Part shown: positions 21,250 to 33,481 of the stretch, one piece after another
Layout: each line of letters begins with the position of its first letter
Numbering within the stretch: the stretch's first letter is position 1
DNA from: Entoloma clypeatum
Taxonomy: Eukaryota > Basidiomycota > Agaricomycetes > Agaricales > Entolomataceae
NCBI GenBank assembly: GCA_963565915.1
Contig: OY751486.1
Span: forward strand, 744,001-808,000
Direction: 5' to 3'
DNA length: 64,000 bases
Notes under the pieces: model-generated
Database searches by the model: none
Seen by the model: the letters and a program-made list of their open reading frames with translations, nothing else
What the model was told of the DNA's origin: nothing
Translations under genes and position numbers: made by a program

Positions 21250-21728
21250 TGTTAAACACTGATCGACAAAAAACGTCGGAGCTACATCGTACGTGTCGGA
21301 GGGTCGGAGCACGTGCAACATAGGGGCAAGGACTTGGCTTCAACTTGTGTGTTGCGCCCTTGCTAATACATCAGTGTTCTTGTTTTGGAGGATCAGAGGA
21401 TCAGAGGATGGGAGGTTGGACTCAAGTTAAGAGTCGGAAAGAGGATGGGAGGTGTAATGTTGAATCTAAGTTGATATTCAAACTGAAGCTAATACATGAT
21501 TCTACATAAGTTTAAATACTATGTCAGAGGACATGTGGCTTCGTCGGAGTCGGATAACGAGTGGCTGTCGGAGATTCTTAACATAAGTAAAATGGTCAGA
21601 TGTAAGTAATGTACGTAGTAACGAGATTCATAACAGTCAGTATGCATAATAAGTATTAGTCAAAATGTCGGAGGTGTCGGAGGTGTCGGAATTGGTTGGA
21701 AATCATCGGAATTGATCAGAATGTAACA
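21250..21728 (-). repeat. Gypsy-B 5' LTR
   Basis: This 479-bp LTR reads TGTTAAACACTGATC ... CAGAATGTAACA on the plus strand. Internal gtcggag repeats are partly decayed to gtcagag or gttggag. Confidence 0.87.
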
Positions 21729-22705
21729 GTGGACATTGTCTTCTGCTTCCCAGGAATTCTCTTCATAGCCATATCCCTTCCATTTGACCAAGAATTGAAG
21801 CTTGCCTCGATGCAGTCGGCTGTGCAAGAGGCTTTCAACATCTTACTCCAATTCTTCTCCAACTACCATCGGAGGCGGAGGAGAGTGGACTTGGCATCGG
21901 AAAGGGTCGTTGGGAACTAGTGAAAGTTTGACGACATGGAATACTGGGTGAACACGGGACATGGAAGGGGGAAGGCAAAGTTTGTAGACATGCGTTCCGA
22001 CAGGTCGGACCACTGGGAAAGGGCCTACATACTGATGTGCAAGTTTTTTTGTGGGTCGGGTGGTTTTGAGGTCTGATGAGTCTAAAAAGACCTTGTCCCC
22101 CAGGCGGAATGTCAGAGTGGTGCTCTGATGCTGGTTGTAGTATCACGCCATGTCATCTTTTGCCTTTGTCAGCAATGCGCGAGCCTCCTCCAGAGCGGAC
22201 TTCATCCGCTCGCTGAAATCCGCTACCGCCCCAATCTCCACCCGCTTCTCATGAGGTTCAAATCCCATGCACGGATGGCAGCCGGTGTCAATGTAGAACA
22301 GAGTTTGACGTGTCAATGTTGTTGCATGCAAATTCAGCCATCGGAAGCCATTTGTCCCAATCGTCTTGACGTTCATTGATGAATAGGCAAAGGTATTGTT
22401 CCAATCCTTGATTGACCCGCTCCATCTGTCTGTCCAACTGCGGATGGTAGGCTGTTGAGGCAGCAACCTTAATGCCAAGCAGCCTGTATAGTTCGCGCAT
22501 GAACTTGGTGACAAACTGTGGTCGGTGGTCGGAGACAATGGCCTCCGGTAGTCTGTGGAGTTTCCAGATGTTTTGAACATAGGAGCGTGCAGTTCTGAGT
22601 GCGGAGATATCGGAGTGCATCGGGATGAAGTGTCCCCGCTTCTCTACTGAGTCCACTACCACCATAGCGTCGTCGCCGTGGGCTTCTGGTAGTTCAGTAA
22701 TGAAG
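21729..22705 (-). pseudogene. pol: Gypsy-A remnant, integrase to chromodomain
   Basis: This is the other half of the copy interrupted by Gypsy-B. It reads integrase (MVVVDSVEKRGHFIPMHSD; VSDHRPQFVTKF; AYHPQLDRQMERVNQGLEQY) and then the chromodomain region. Several residues differ from the intact copy (SDRGPQF, QSDGQTERVNQ), with frameshifts after NNIDTSNSVLH. The similarity stops at 22705 where the intact gene continues with DFITELP. Confidence 0.82.
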
Positions 22706-24389
22706 GGGTTAGAGGGGTTAGGGGAGGAACACTACGACGAGCGCAGCGAGAAGGAGTGCGACTGAGGGCCTGTGTCTGCCGAGTGGACAATAGGACTTGG
22801 GATAAGTCCAGGATCCTATTTCAGCCTTTATAGGCTTCATCAGGTCCGAATACGGCAATCGGTTGAGTCATTAAGAGAACAATAGAACTATTGTTCTCTG
22901 GGCAGCTGACTCCGCCTATTGTCCACTTCGTCACACACCTGACAGGTTGTGAGAGGAAAACACCACAATAGCACTCGCCAAGACAGGACCCGAGTAGGAC
23001 CCTGCAAAGGTAAGCCTATGGGGAATCCCCATCACGGACCAGCAGTCCGGGTGAGATCCGAGTGAACCGAGATAACAGATCGCTCCCACATCAAAGTCTG
23101 AAGATCTTTGAAGGTGAAGACCGTTATCCCAAAGGATATACAACAAGTAAACTAACCAATACCCAGTAACATGTAAGAACAGTTACAGGAAACCACCTAA
23201 GTACATTATTTACGAAATGTATGTAAAACGCCAGACACAATGGTCAACATCAGAGTAGGAGTAAGCAAGGGCAAACAAGCAAGCCATCTCATTGTTAGAC
23301 ATGCTGATTGTTCGAACTGGCACCAGCTGAGCGAGATGACCCACATTCCCAACCCAACCCTAGGGTTGGGGGCACGTCCATCGTTGAGTGTAGCAAAGGC
23401 CGGACTCACCCCTGGTCCCATATGTCGCCTTGTTGGGGCTCAGTTTGGCCCTCAACAGCGCAATTTTCAATGGCACATGTTGCTTAGGCCGAGCAGCAAT
23501 TGCCGAAAGTCGAATATAAATCCGACCCCCAGCAAACCCACAACCAGTGCCCTCTCTCTCTCTCTCTATAGTACATATATCATGTATTATACATAAAATA
23601 CATATGGGAGAGGTACTAGTACATAGGGAAGGAGTGGATGATAAAAGGTCAAAAAAAGCGCACTACCTTCCAATGGATGTTCTAGGGCACTTTCCCCTAA
23701 GTTCTACCTGTGAATAAGGCCCAAAAGACAGCACATTCAATGTGATAAGCTTATCCATGCATTGGAGTGAGTAGAACATCAGCAAATCCTGATTGGCCCT
23801 GGGAGTGCTACAGAGCACTCTGTAGTGCTGTAGTATGGTAGAACAGGGTATTTGAAACAGGGAGCTCTGTAGTGATCCTGGTCACTACAAGAGGACCCCT
23901 GGTAGACTGGCAGGCCACTCTGTAGTGTCCTGTAGGAAGCACCCAGTACTCTAGGCAGATACTCTGGGTCCGAACCAGTGGGATAGCTGGTGGTATTGCA
24001 AACATCACACATTGTCCTGTGGTGCAAATTTCAAAATTATTATAATATTTCTCTATGCTACGAACATGTAAATAAGTTTATCAGCTCTCTAGGTATTGGG
24101 AATGAAGCACTGGGGGGGTACATCAGTGAATGCAGCAGATTTCGGATAGAAATGACTTACAGGTCACCAGGCATTCTCATGTCCTCTGGTGCCCTGTCTG
24201 CACATCTCCCCCTTTGCCCAGGTTCCGCTAGAGACAAATTCACCCACATCACATGTAGACGGGCTGCAGATCGGGAGGTTCGGGTTTGGGAGGTTCAGTT
24301 CAGATTTGAACCACGGTTCAACATAAAAAGATGCAAAAAAAAAAGGTGGCAAGGAGGCCGCACAGTGCAAGAGGGTGCTACTGGAGACG
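22706..24389. other. Unassigned, with small inverted repeats
   Basis: No gene was recognised. It holds the inverted repeats at 22782-22928, a (CT)n run near 23552-23568, and a region about 23778-23960 distantly like the MITE at 232-359. Open frames are short and lack domains. Confidence 0.45.
22782..22928. repeat. Nested inverted repeats
   Basis: AGTGGACAATAGG (22782-22794) pairs with CCTATTGTCCACT (22915-22927). Inside is a 12-bp perfect hairpin with a 2-nt loop, AGAGAACAATAG / CTATTGTTCTCT (22874-22899). Confidence 0.7.
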
Positions 24390-25235
24390 AGATACGGCTG
24401 CAGGGGACAAGAGGAAGCCATTGGAGGCGAGAGACGGCCATAGGGCACAAGTGGGAGCCGTTGGGGATGAGAGGCAGCTGAGGGAGACAAGAGGCAGTTG
24501 TAGGACACGAGTGGGAGCTGTTGGAGGTGAGAGGGAGCCAAGGGAGACAAGAGGCGGCTGTTGGGGGTGAGAGGTGGCCATGGGAGGCAAGGGATGGCCG
24601 TAGAGCACAAGTGCGAGCTGAGGGAGATGAGAGGTGGCCATTGGACACGAGAGACAGCTGTAGGGCATGACTGGGAGCCGTTGGGGTGAGAGGGAGCTGA
24701 GGAAGAGGAGCTGAGGGAGAGAAGAGGCGGCCGTAGGCACGAGGGGGAGCCGTTGGAGGCGAGAGATGGCCGTAGTGCACGAGTGGGGGCCGTCGGAGGT
24801 GAGAGGGAGCCAAGGGAGACGAGAGATGGCTGTTGGAGGTGAGAGACGGCCGTTGGAGGTGAGAGATGGCCGTTGGGCATGCAGAAAAGCTGTAGGGAAT
24901 GAGAGGCAGCCATTGGAGGCGAGAGGAGGCCATTGGGCACGCGAGGAAGCCATAGGGGATGAGAGGCGGCCATTGAGGGTGAGAGGAGGCCATTGGGGGT
25001 GAGAGGAGTGGCAGGGAGCCCTCGGGGACAAGAGACAGCCGTTGGGGGCAACAGGCAACCGTTGGGCATGCGAGGAGACCATAGGGGATGAGTGGGAGCC
25101 ATTCAAGATGAGAGATGGCTGTTGGGAATGAGAGATGGCCATTGGGTATGAGAGGCAGCCCGCGAGGAAGCCGTAGGGGACGAGAGGCAGCTATTTGGGG
25201 CGATGACTGTTTGAGGCGAGAGACGGCTGTGGTCG
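24390..25235. repeat. 20-bp minisatellite
   Basis: The unit is like gagaggcggccattggaggt and is repeated about 40 times with substitutions, with clean 20-bp periodicity where I counted (about 24830-25010). Because 20 is not a multiple of 3 and the unit avoids stops on the minus strand, all three minus frames stay open for 254-339 residues. These are Pro/Ser/Leu-rich periodic frames and not credible genes. A related stretch, inverted, lies at about 32695-32830. Confidence 0.85.
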
Positions 25236-26639
25236 ACGAGGAAGATGGGGAGGGCAGGTGGGCGGGAGGGAGGTGATGGGGGGAGTTAAATGGACGTTGG
25301 TTTCTGGTGATCAATGGCCATTGCTAGTCTACAAAAAAGGAGTGTATGCCTCTGAAGACTTGGGATGGCCTCTTTAGAAATGAATTACTTGTTAGTGTGA
25401 GTTGCATCCATTGGTTCCTCACTTAAACATATATATATTGCTTATGTTGGTCTGAACAGGCATTCAAGCATATATTTACTTCGCCGAGTTCTGTGGAGAA
25501 CAAAGTAAGGGCAACCAGATCTGGGAATGCTCATATTCATGGGATGATGTGCATCACTACAGCTTCCCTAGCATACATAGCAACACAGATGTGTTTACCA
25601 ATGACCCCGTTCCTGCATTACACATCTGATCATGTGCCAGCTCCGCTTTGCATTGTCTTCCTCCTCAGTCCTTTGTAGGACTGACGCCGCAACTGATTCT
25701 GAGTGATTTTACGACACTGTTTTAGACTTCCTGGATGACCTGGATGAATATATCATTCACCAATGCTTTTCTGTCACCCAATGTGCCGATGGATGTGGCA
25801 GGAAATGTGCTGGTCCATCGAAATTATAGGTGCCGGTTATGGTGCCAGTCAATGTCCGGTGGATCAGCTTTGAAAAAAGCCCTGGGGCATCCAAAACCAT
25901 GCACAGGTCACTGAGATATACCCAATATATTATTCACTGACAGTTTTCTGTCATTCAATGTGCCGGTCCATCAAAATTATGGGTGCCGGTCATGGTTCTG
26001 GTCAATGTCTGGTGGACCGGCTTCGAAACAAGCCCTGGGTCATCCAAACCCATGCACAGGTCACTGAGATATACCCAATATATTATTGACTGGCACCCTC
26101 ACATGTGCTGGTCCACCAAAATTCTTGTTGCCAGTTTATAGTACAAGTTGCCAATGGATCACTGGCCCTAGTACAGGCACCAACACACTGTCCTACCTTG
26201 CTTACTAAGCCCTATAATTTAAGGTTCATCTGCTGGAGCTCCAGCAGGCCTGCTGCGGCCGTCTGAGACAATACATTGTATGCCTTTGCTGGATGGTCTA
26301 AGATGTTACAATATAGGTTGACTATATGGGGGGATTGTGAGGAGCTGGGTGGAGAGTTGGATGAATGGTAGCACATCGGAAGGGCAATTGGTGAAAGGCC
26401 TTGCCCACCTGCAGAGGCATTCTGGTGCAGTACAGTGAGGCTTTGCAGGTAAGATGGAGAGCTAGAGGCAAGGAAGCTCCATGATTCTCAATCACTTTCC
26501 CTGGAACTTTGGTCATAAGAAGCAAGCTGCCAGTCTGTAGAATAAGGGTTATGTGCTTGGTAAACATGCTGAGCTTGACTGTAGAGGACAGGAGTCAAGT
26601 GGTCGCAGTACATCTCTGAGGTTGCGGCCTCTGGGTGAC
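25236..26639. other. Unassigned, with tandem repeats
   Basis: No gene was recognised. 25807-26130 holds two units of about 150 bp and a partial third, each starting gtgctggtcca or gtgccggtcca and sharing aaaattatgggtgccggt and actgagatatacccaatata. Confidence 0.5.
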
Positions 26640-26649
26640 GGTATCTGAA

Positions 26650-27345
26650 GGCCGACACTATCAATTCCCGAGATCGTGCGTCAGACGCCAAGACCACGCT
26701 CGGGCCAAACATATGAAGCCGTCCCACCTCAAGGGCGGTACATGGCTTAAGGATGTGGGTCACTCCCAATCCCTCACGGCTCAAATGGTCCGCGGCCTCA
26801 CCAGCCACGCCCCAATTGGCCACTATAGACATAGATTCAACATTGGTGACAAAGTTGAACATTGTGACTGTGGTCCGGGGTCCGTCGAGGACTTCGCCCA
26901 CGTTTTCTACAAATGTCTGCACCACCCCACCAGGCCACCAGACATGCCCACCTTCTCGAGGAACACTCCCATCTGGGACGTCTTCGGGAAATTCATCATG
27001 GATAACCCAGGGGCATTTGCCTTCCGGGATCGTCCAACGCCCAACACAACCGTTGGCGGTAGTCGCGTGGTAGCGCGCTGGGTTCAAAGGGGTGCAGCCC
27101 CCTCTGGCAAGCGAACGCGATCGAAGGGTAAGAACCGCACAGGCGCTTCTTTGGTGGGTAGGGCGCAGACACCCCCCAGCGCCGTCAACGGCCAACCTCA
27201 CAAGGTTGGAGTGATCTTGTATCGCGCAACCGAGTACTCGGGAGCGCATACTAACGCGTTTGTTTACAACAGACCCCCCCGTCCTGGCGCAAGGACTTAT
27301 CAGCTCGACGGAGCTTTGCGCCGCTTGTTCTTCACGCGTACGTAG
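26650..27345 (+). pseudogene. LINE ORF2 C-terminus
   Basis: This in-frame remnant of about 231 residues has the C-terminal zinc motif seen after reverse transcriptase/RNase H in LINEs (HAPIGHYRHRF, then CDCGPGSVEDFAHVFYKC, a C-x-C...H...C pattern). A low-complexity basic tail follows, ending LRRLFFTRT-stop. The catalytic domains are lost by 5' truncation. The opposite-strand frame 27249-26488 is a shadow. Confidence 0.75.
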
Positions 27346-27445
27346 ATCCTCGGATCGATGTAGTTTACTCTACGTCAAGCGGACTGTACCCCTAGTATAC
27401 CGCTATATAAATTGTTGACAAAAAAAAAAAAAAAAAAAAAAAAAA
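26650..27445 (+). mobile_element. 5'-truncated LINE with 10-bp target duplication
   Basis: The 3' end of a non-LTR retrotransposon ends in a 26-nt poly(A) (27420-27445). GGTATCTGAA occurs directly before (26640-26649) and directly after (27446-27455), so this is one complete truncated insertion of 796 bp. Confidence 0.92.
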
Positions 27446-27455
27446 GGTATCTGAA

Positions 27456-29843
27456 CTACAGAGTAAGTGCCAATTGCACATGAGCGGTGTAAAAACAAAT
27501 GCTAACAAAACTTACATCATGATTGTTGGCAGGGGAAAAGTTGAAATTTCCCACATTGCCTTGAGAATGAGAGTAAGGAGGCAGCCTTGCTAGCAAAAAC
27601 TGAGAATCACCAGTCAAGTGAATATTATAATCAATGATTGACGAGCCTTCCAGAGTTGGAGGTGCCTGTCCATATGAGAATTCACCGCCGCCTCCTCTCG
27701 TTTCTGATTCTTCTGGAGGATTGTGGTATAACCGTGGAACAGCAGTGCTGGTGTCCAGTGTCAAAGATGTTGAGAACACCAAGATGGCTTTCTGCTGTGA
27801 CAACCATGGTATTGTTGAGACAAACAAGCCATGTCAGAAATGGGGGAAAAAATTAAAATACATGTGGACCCACAACATCACATCATGGCAAGTAATTCAG
27901 GGATGGCAAATAAACTGGATGTACAGTTTGTGTTTGGGGAAGATGTTAGCCTCTTTTTAGATCAATCTGGAGATTGTTCTGATGAACCTGAGTTTTAGGA
28001 CGCTCTGTTACACCGGCTGAGTATCCACAGATGGAAGAACCCACACAACACCTGCCATCCACACCCCAGCTTACCATCCATCCTTCGTCCCCACTTACCC
28101 AGACCCTGAAATTTGAAGGAATACTGCCTACAATACCCACAATGCCAGTTGCGCTGCCTGCAACCAGGGCAACACTGAGAAGCAAGATATTCCCTGTACC
28201 CATCCCTCTCTGTCGGCGTATCTCTGGTCTTACATCTTCAATATCTATGTTTGGCTCTACCTTGCCCATCCTGCTCTCGCCCTTGCTCTCTGCTGGAATG
28301 CCTGGTAGTCCCAGTGTTCTTACTGAATCCAGAACCAGTGAGGTGGCTTCCGGCACACCTGTAGCCTGGAGGATCTGCCGAAAGTGAGAAACAATGGGTG
28401 ACTCTTGACCTCTGTCTTCCTGCTGTCTTGTCTTGGGATTGGGATAGAATCTGCATGGATTGTTTGAGTGCTCACATGAGTAGGTCACCTAACTCCATTG
28501 CAGAAAGAAGAACAGATGGGGCCTTGAATGGGGCTGTGCCACAAGAGTGCAGATGGGTCGCTGGGGGTCAGGTGCCAATCCCACCATCTTTGTCCAGTTA
28601 GTTGACACCCTTCCTGCCTTGTGTTTGAGCCCAACTGATCTCCTCATCTAGCGCAAAATTATAACCTTACGACCTCCCATGCCAGCATCTCTGGAGAGAT
28701 ATGGCATAGCACGGAGGGAGAGAAGGAGGAAATTGCAGCTCTTCTCTCGCTGGAGTAGGCCGGCCCTCATGTGAGCATGTGACATAGACTCAATGACATC
28801 TGCTACATACAACGTAACCCTTGTTGAGCTGTGCGACACACTCTGAGTCTGCCCCCGACCTCTCTACCACGTCGCCTCCTGTTCCTCCGTCCAGCTCTGC
28901 ACACCCCCAGCCCCCTCAATGTTCTACTGGGGAGTAATCCCTTAATCCCTGGTACTCGTCAATCTCACGCTGGCTCTACTGCACAACAATGACTGAAACT
29001 GATTGTACCACATTGTTCAGAATGGCTGCCTCTCACATCTCCCAATCCCACATCATCGCCAAAGACCCGGAACACCTCTCCACAACTCCCATTGCCAAAG
29101 ACCCTGACTTCTGCCCCTTGCATCTCCCGCACCCTCATTGGGGACCGGGAACAGTTGCTCACGTGTGCCAATGCTTTCTAACCCCAACCCTTCGGTGAGA
29201 CAGGTCCCCAGACACCTCACGAGACTGCATTGAGGAAACTGTTCTCTTGTTACATACCTGTTTCATTTAACGTCTACGATCTGCCACTTCCGACCTCCAC
29301 AAACAACCTTGGATTCCCCCAAAAAGTATCAGCACCCAGTTGTTCGACCCACCACATCTCATCAACCCTTGTCGATGGCTGCCACAGTGCCACCACCACA
29401 ATCTCATCATCAAGCTACATCACCAGACACACCACCGCCTCATCTATGACCAGATGGAACAATTGGCCCCAGATGCCTACCACATTGTATGTTACACAGC
29501 CCCACCATCCGGCCCCCACACAATCTCCCCGACATGGCTGCACCACGCCACTACGTTGGCAGCTAGTCAAGGGTGCATGATGAGTCAACACGACTGCAAC
29601 ATCACATCCCACGTCACCACTCTGTCATTGACAACACCAGGACAACCTCCATCCTTCATGCCACTCTTTTGATGAGGGAATGAGACGTCTCCACCAAGGC
29701 AGCTCCCACCTGACTCCTTTGATGAGAGAACATGACGAGGAGACCGCCACCAGTGAGGGAGGGACTTGAGGAGTTTGTGGAAAGCACAGTTCCCCAACTA
29801 CACCATGCTCCATCTGGGTTGGATTTGGATTTGGCAATCACAA
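27456..29843. other. Unassigned region
   Basis: No gene could be established. A minus-strand frame at 28488-27946 (180 residues) has a hydrophobic stretch, NILLLSVALVAGSATGIVGI, which could be a membrane segment, but it lacks a recognised domain or supporting splice sites. Frames in 28990-29840 are His/Pro/Thr-rich and overlap on both strands. Confidence 0.4.
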
Positions 29844-30142
29844 TGTGTGTTGCGCCCTCCCTAATACATTGGTGTCGAGGATCGGAGGATCGGAGGGTCG
29901 GAGGTCGGACTCAAGTTAAGAGTCGGAAAGAGGATGGGAGGTGTGATGTCAAATCTAAGTTGATATTCAAACTGAAGCTAATACATGATTCTACATAAGT
30001 TTAAATACTATGTTGGAGGACGTGTGGCTTTGTCAGAGTTGGATAATGAGTGGCTGTCAGAGATGCTTAACATAAGTAAAATGGTCAGATATAAGTAATG
30101 TACGTAGTAACAAGATTCATAACAGTAAGTATGCATAATAAG
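29844..30142 (-). repeat. Gypsy-B copy 2, partial 3' LTR
   Basis: It matches the middle of the Gypsy-B LTR from tgtgtgttgcgccct to taagtatgcataataag. Both ends are missing. Confidence 0.8.
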
Positions 30143-30213
30143 AGAGCCGTTGGAGAAGACGGAATTGGAGGAGTCAGACAAGGAGGAGGGTCCATCAAAC
30201 AAGAAACAACGTA

Positions 30214-33200
30214 CTAAATAGATAGCAAATAGTACTTGTTTTCTTGTTTCAGAGCGACATGAGCAGACCCCATTTTGTCGGGGTAAGCGGAATAAAAGTT
30301 GGAGACTAGCTCGGGGGCATTTTCCAATTCATTGGCTGATAGCCAAGAAAATTCTTCATCAGTGTCTTCGTATCCTAACCAACAGACAAAGTATAGTAGC
30401 TTGCAGCTACGTCGTTGGTTGATCTTTGAGTCAACAATTTCAGCAATCTCATATTCCAGTTCCCTGTCAATGTCAATTGGAGGAGGCGGAGGTTGGGTCC
30501 GATTCGGAATGGTGTTCGGAGTTGCGGGTTCAAGCATGGAGACGTGGTAGATGGGGTGAACTCCGCGGAATGTGTCGGGGAGTCGGAGGGTAAAGGAGTG
30601 TGTGCCGGGTTGTGCAATGATCTCATATGGTCCCAAGTACTTTTCTGAGAGTTTCTTGGATGGGCGTGTTGTGTGGAAGAACTGGCCTTTGACAAAAACC
30701 TGTTGTCTGACAGAGAACGTCGGAGCTGCAAACCGATTGTTGTCAGAGGACTTTTGGTAACATCATTGAGTGTCGGAGATGGTGGATTTCAGTTCTTGGT
30801 GAAGTTCGTCTAAGTCGGTCACAAAGGATCGGGCTCGGGAAGAGGCAAGGTCTCGTTCCGGGTGAACAGTAATGTTTGGATGGTAACCCTTGTTAGCAAA
30901 GAAGGGAAATATGCCAGTGGTAGCACTAGGTGCGTTGTTGTATGCCAACTCCGCAATCGGAAGGAGAGCGGACCAGTTGTCCTGTTGGTAGTTGCAGAAT
31001 ATCCGCAAGTACTGTTTGAGGGTCTGATTAGTGCATTCAGTTTGGCCGTCGCCTTTGGGGTGGTAACTGAAGGTGAAGTGAAGGGTCATGTTTAGAGCCT
31101 TTCTGAGAGATCAGAAGAATCGGGAGACGAATTCGGGGCCGTGGTCGGAGGTGACATGTTTGGGGATGCCGTGATTAGAGAAGACATGTAATACAAAGAG
31201 TATGGCAAGGTCTTTGGAGGTGCAGTGAATGGTTGTCAGAATGAAGATACTTTGCTTTGTTAATCGGTCAACAATAACAAGGATGGAATCAAAGTTGTTG
31301 GAGGTTGGAAGGGTCTTGATGAAATCCATTGAGATAGAATTCCAAGGATGTTCGGGGATCAGAAGCTGTTTGAGTAGGCTGTAAGGCTTGTGAAGCGGAA
31401 AGCTGTTCTTGCGAAAACACTGGTCGGAGGTTGGTCGGATTGATGTCAATGTAGTTGCTATTTCCCCCTTTAGGGTAGATATCCCAACGTCTAGTTAGAG
31501 AGTCAGGTTTAGTTCCCAATTGGCCGGGGTGGAATTGGATGATGAGGCTGAATTGAGAAAGGTATTCCGACCATCGGACTTGTTGGCGTGAAAGGACTTT
31601 AGTGGTGGCAAAATACTCGAGGTTTTTGTGGTTGGTAATGACGTCAATCGGAGTACCGGAACCTTTGAGGTAATGGCGCCAAGTCTTAAAAGCCTTGAAG
31701 ATGGCCAGGAGTTCTTTATCATGGGTGTCATAGTTGAGTTCAGGGGCCGTGAAAGTGCAGAAATGGAATGTGATGGGGTGGACTTCATTGTTGGAGGTGA
31801 CGATCGACAAAATAGCCGCTAGGGCGTAGTCGGATGCATCAGTTTTGACAATCATTGGAGAGTCGGGGATCCAGTGTGTCAGGATTGGAGCGGTGGTAAA
31901 TGCCTTTTTCAGGTCATCAAAGGAGGTTTGAGCATCGTCAGAGAACAGCCAAGTGGCATGTTTCCTGGTTAAACGAGTGAGTGGGATAGTGATGTTGGGA
32001 TAAAATGGAATGAAACATTGGTAAAAGTTTGCAAAACCTAAAAAGGACTGGACATCCTTCACTCTGCGCGGTTCAGGCCAATCCTGAATAATCTTGACTT
32101 TTGCTTCTGACATTTTGAGTCTGTCGGGAGAAAGGATAAATTCAAGATATTCTACAGTTTTGGCAGAGAAGTAGCACTTGTCAGCGCAGGGCTAAAGACC
32201 ATGTTGTCAGAGTCATCAGAGGACTTCTCAGACATGTTTTTTGTGTTCCTCAGGATTGTCGGAGTAGATCAGGATCTTGTCAAGGTAAATGGTAATGCAG
32301 TTGTCCAAAAGGTCAGAGAAGATGTTGTTCATAAAACATTGGAAGGCTGCAGGTGCGTTAGACAATCTGAATGGCATAACTAACCATTCAAATGATCCAT
32401 AGCGAGTGCAGAATACAGTCTTCCATTCATCACCTTCAGCGATGTGGACTAGGTGGTATGCGTGTTGGAGGTCTATGGTGGTATAAACGTGTGCTTTGCC
32501 GGCAGTGGCTAATAGTGTTCAAAAGTTTGGTCTGGTCTGGTCTTTTGGCCAAAAAAGGAAGACTGAGACCAGTCTTTCAGCACCACTAATTTTGGAAAAG
32601 CTGGACCAGACCATGTGAAACCAGTCTTTCCAGGCTGCCACACAAGAACCGAACCAGTCTCAACCAGTTTTTTTGTGACACATCACGATCTGACATGCTC
32701 CACTTCCACCACCTCAACAGCCATTTCCTCCAGCCTGCCCAATGGCCGCCTCTCATCTGCAATGGCCACCCTTTGCCCCCAATAGCCTCTTTGTGTGCCC
32801 AACGGCTGCCTCTGGTCTGCAATGGCCTCGTTCGGGAGTGGGGCGAAGAGTGACATGCACATTGCACACGTCTGTAGTACTTCTTTTGTATATAGTATAG
32901 TACAAAATGGCCATGCCAAAGACTGGTTTGAGACCGGTTTAAACCGGTCTCCGGCCAGTCTCTCAATATATATTTTTCATTGAAACTGAAGACTGGGGGG
33001 GCCTTGGAGTGTGAGAGACCACTCAGCAGTCGATGTTGGCATCAGACTCGGAGTATTGAGTAACGTAGAACGGAATAAGATACTGCCCAATACCCAGTCA
33101 ATCAACGGATTGTAGCAGGTGAGCCAGTTGTGTCCTAGAACCAAATTACAAGACGAATCGAGGGTTGTCACATAAAACATGATGGTCAGAAGTTCACCGG

Positions 33201-33444
33201 AAGGGAATCGGAGAGGAAGATCGATAGATTGCGTGATATAAGTATTTGAAGAACTGTCAAAAAGTTTCAAAACCATAGGCAAAGGAATCGGAGTCAGAGA
33301 TAAGTTTAAAGAAGACATAAATCTGGTATCTGCAAAGCAATGTGTAGAACCAGAATCAATAAGAGTCTTTATCGGAAGAGAATCGGAAAAGGTCGGAGAT
33401 ATCAAATCAATATATAAAGAGTTTGGATTTGAGAGAGCGGACAC
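30214..33444 (-). pseudogene. pol: Gypsy-B copy 2 pol, RT deleted
   Basis: Protease (33444-32977; [15 protein letters not shown]) is followed by the foreign insert at about 32513-32993, then the end of RT and RNase H (32113-31289; SEAKVKIIQDWPEPRRVKDV, QSFLGFANFYQCF, TNHKNLEYFATTK). Integrase pieces follow (MDFIKTLPTSNNFDSILVIV; YHPKGDGQTECTNQTLKQYL). The end is a chromodomain-like segment (RELEYEIAEIVDSKI ... LYFVCWLGYEDTDEEFSWL). Copy 1 lacks this part, so this copy shows what the LINE-associated deletion removed. Confidence 0.82.
32513..32993. mobile_element. ACCAGTCT-rich MITE-like insert
   Basis: It starts tagtgttcaaaagtttggtc and contains many accagtct/agactggt motifs, like the element at 39262-39740. 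Its middle (about 32695-32830) holds a few units of the 20-bp minisatellite, inverted. The right boundary is uncertain. Confidence 0.5.
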
Positions 33445-33481
33445 ATTGAGTCAGAGGGTTTCCAAAGGTGCACAAAAGGAG

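Larger units (their letters stand above)
13568..21728 (-). mobile_element. Gypsy-B retrotransposon, copy 1
   Basis: Order on the minus strand: 5' LTR, gag, pol, an antisense gene, purine tract (AAGGGGGAAATAC), 3' LTR. It is flanked by atgga (13563-13567) and gtgga (21729-21733), a 5-bp duplication with one change; the uninterrupted site (reverse complement of gacaatgtccacgctcc) is visible near 63560-63575. Pol is broken by stops, a LINE insertion and a deletion, so the copy is dead. Much of the decay is tcg to tca/ttg. Confidence 0.85.

Noticed and set aside
24164..25314. Minus-strand frames of 254-339 residues
   Set aside because: They are three overlapping periodic translations of a 20-bp minisatellite, Pro/Ser/Leu-rich and without a domain.
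26488..27249. Minus-strand frame of 253 residues
   Set aside because: It lies opposite the LINE C-terminus, which has a recognisable zinc motif, a poly(A) tail and a target duplication. The minus frame crosses the insertion boundary and is a shadow.
27946..28488. Possible membrane protein
   Set aside because: It has one hydrophobic segment but no homology, splice support or conserved partner; listed only within the unassigned region.
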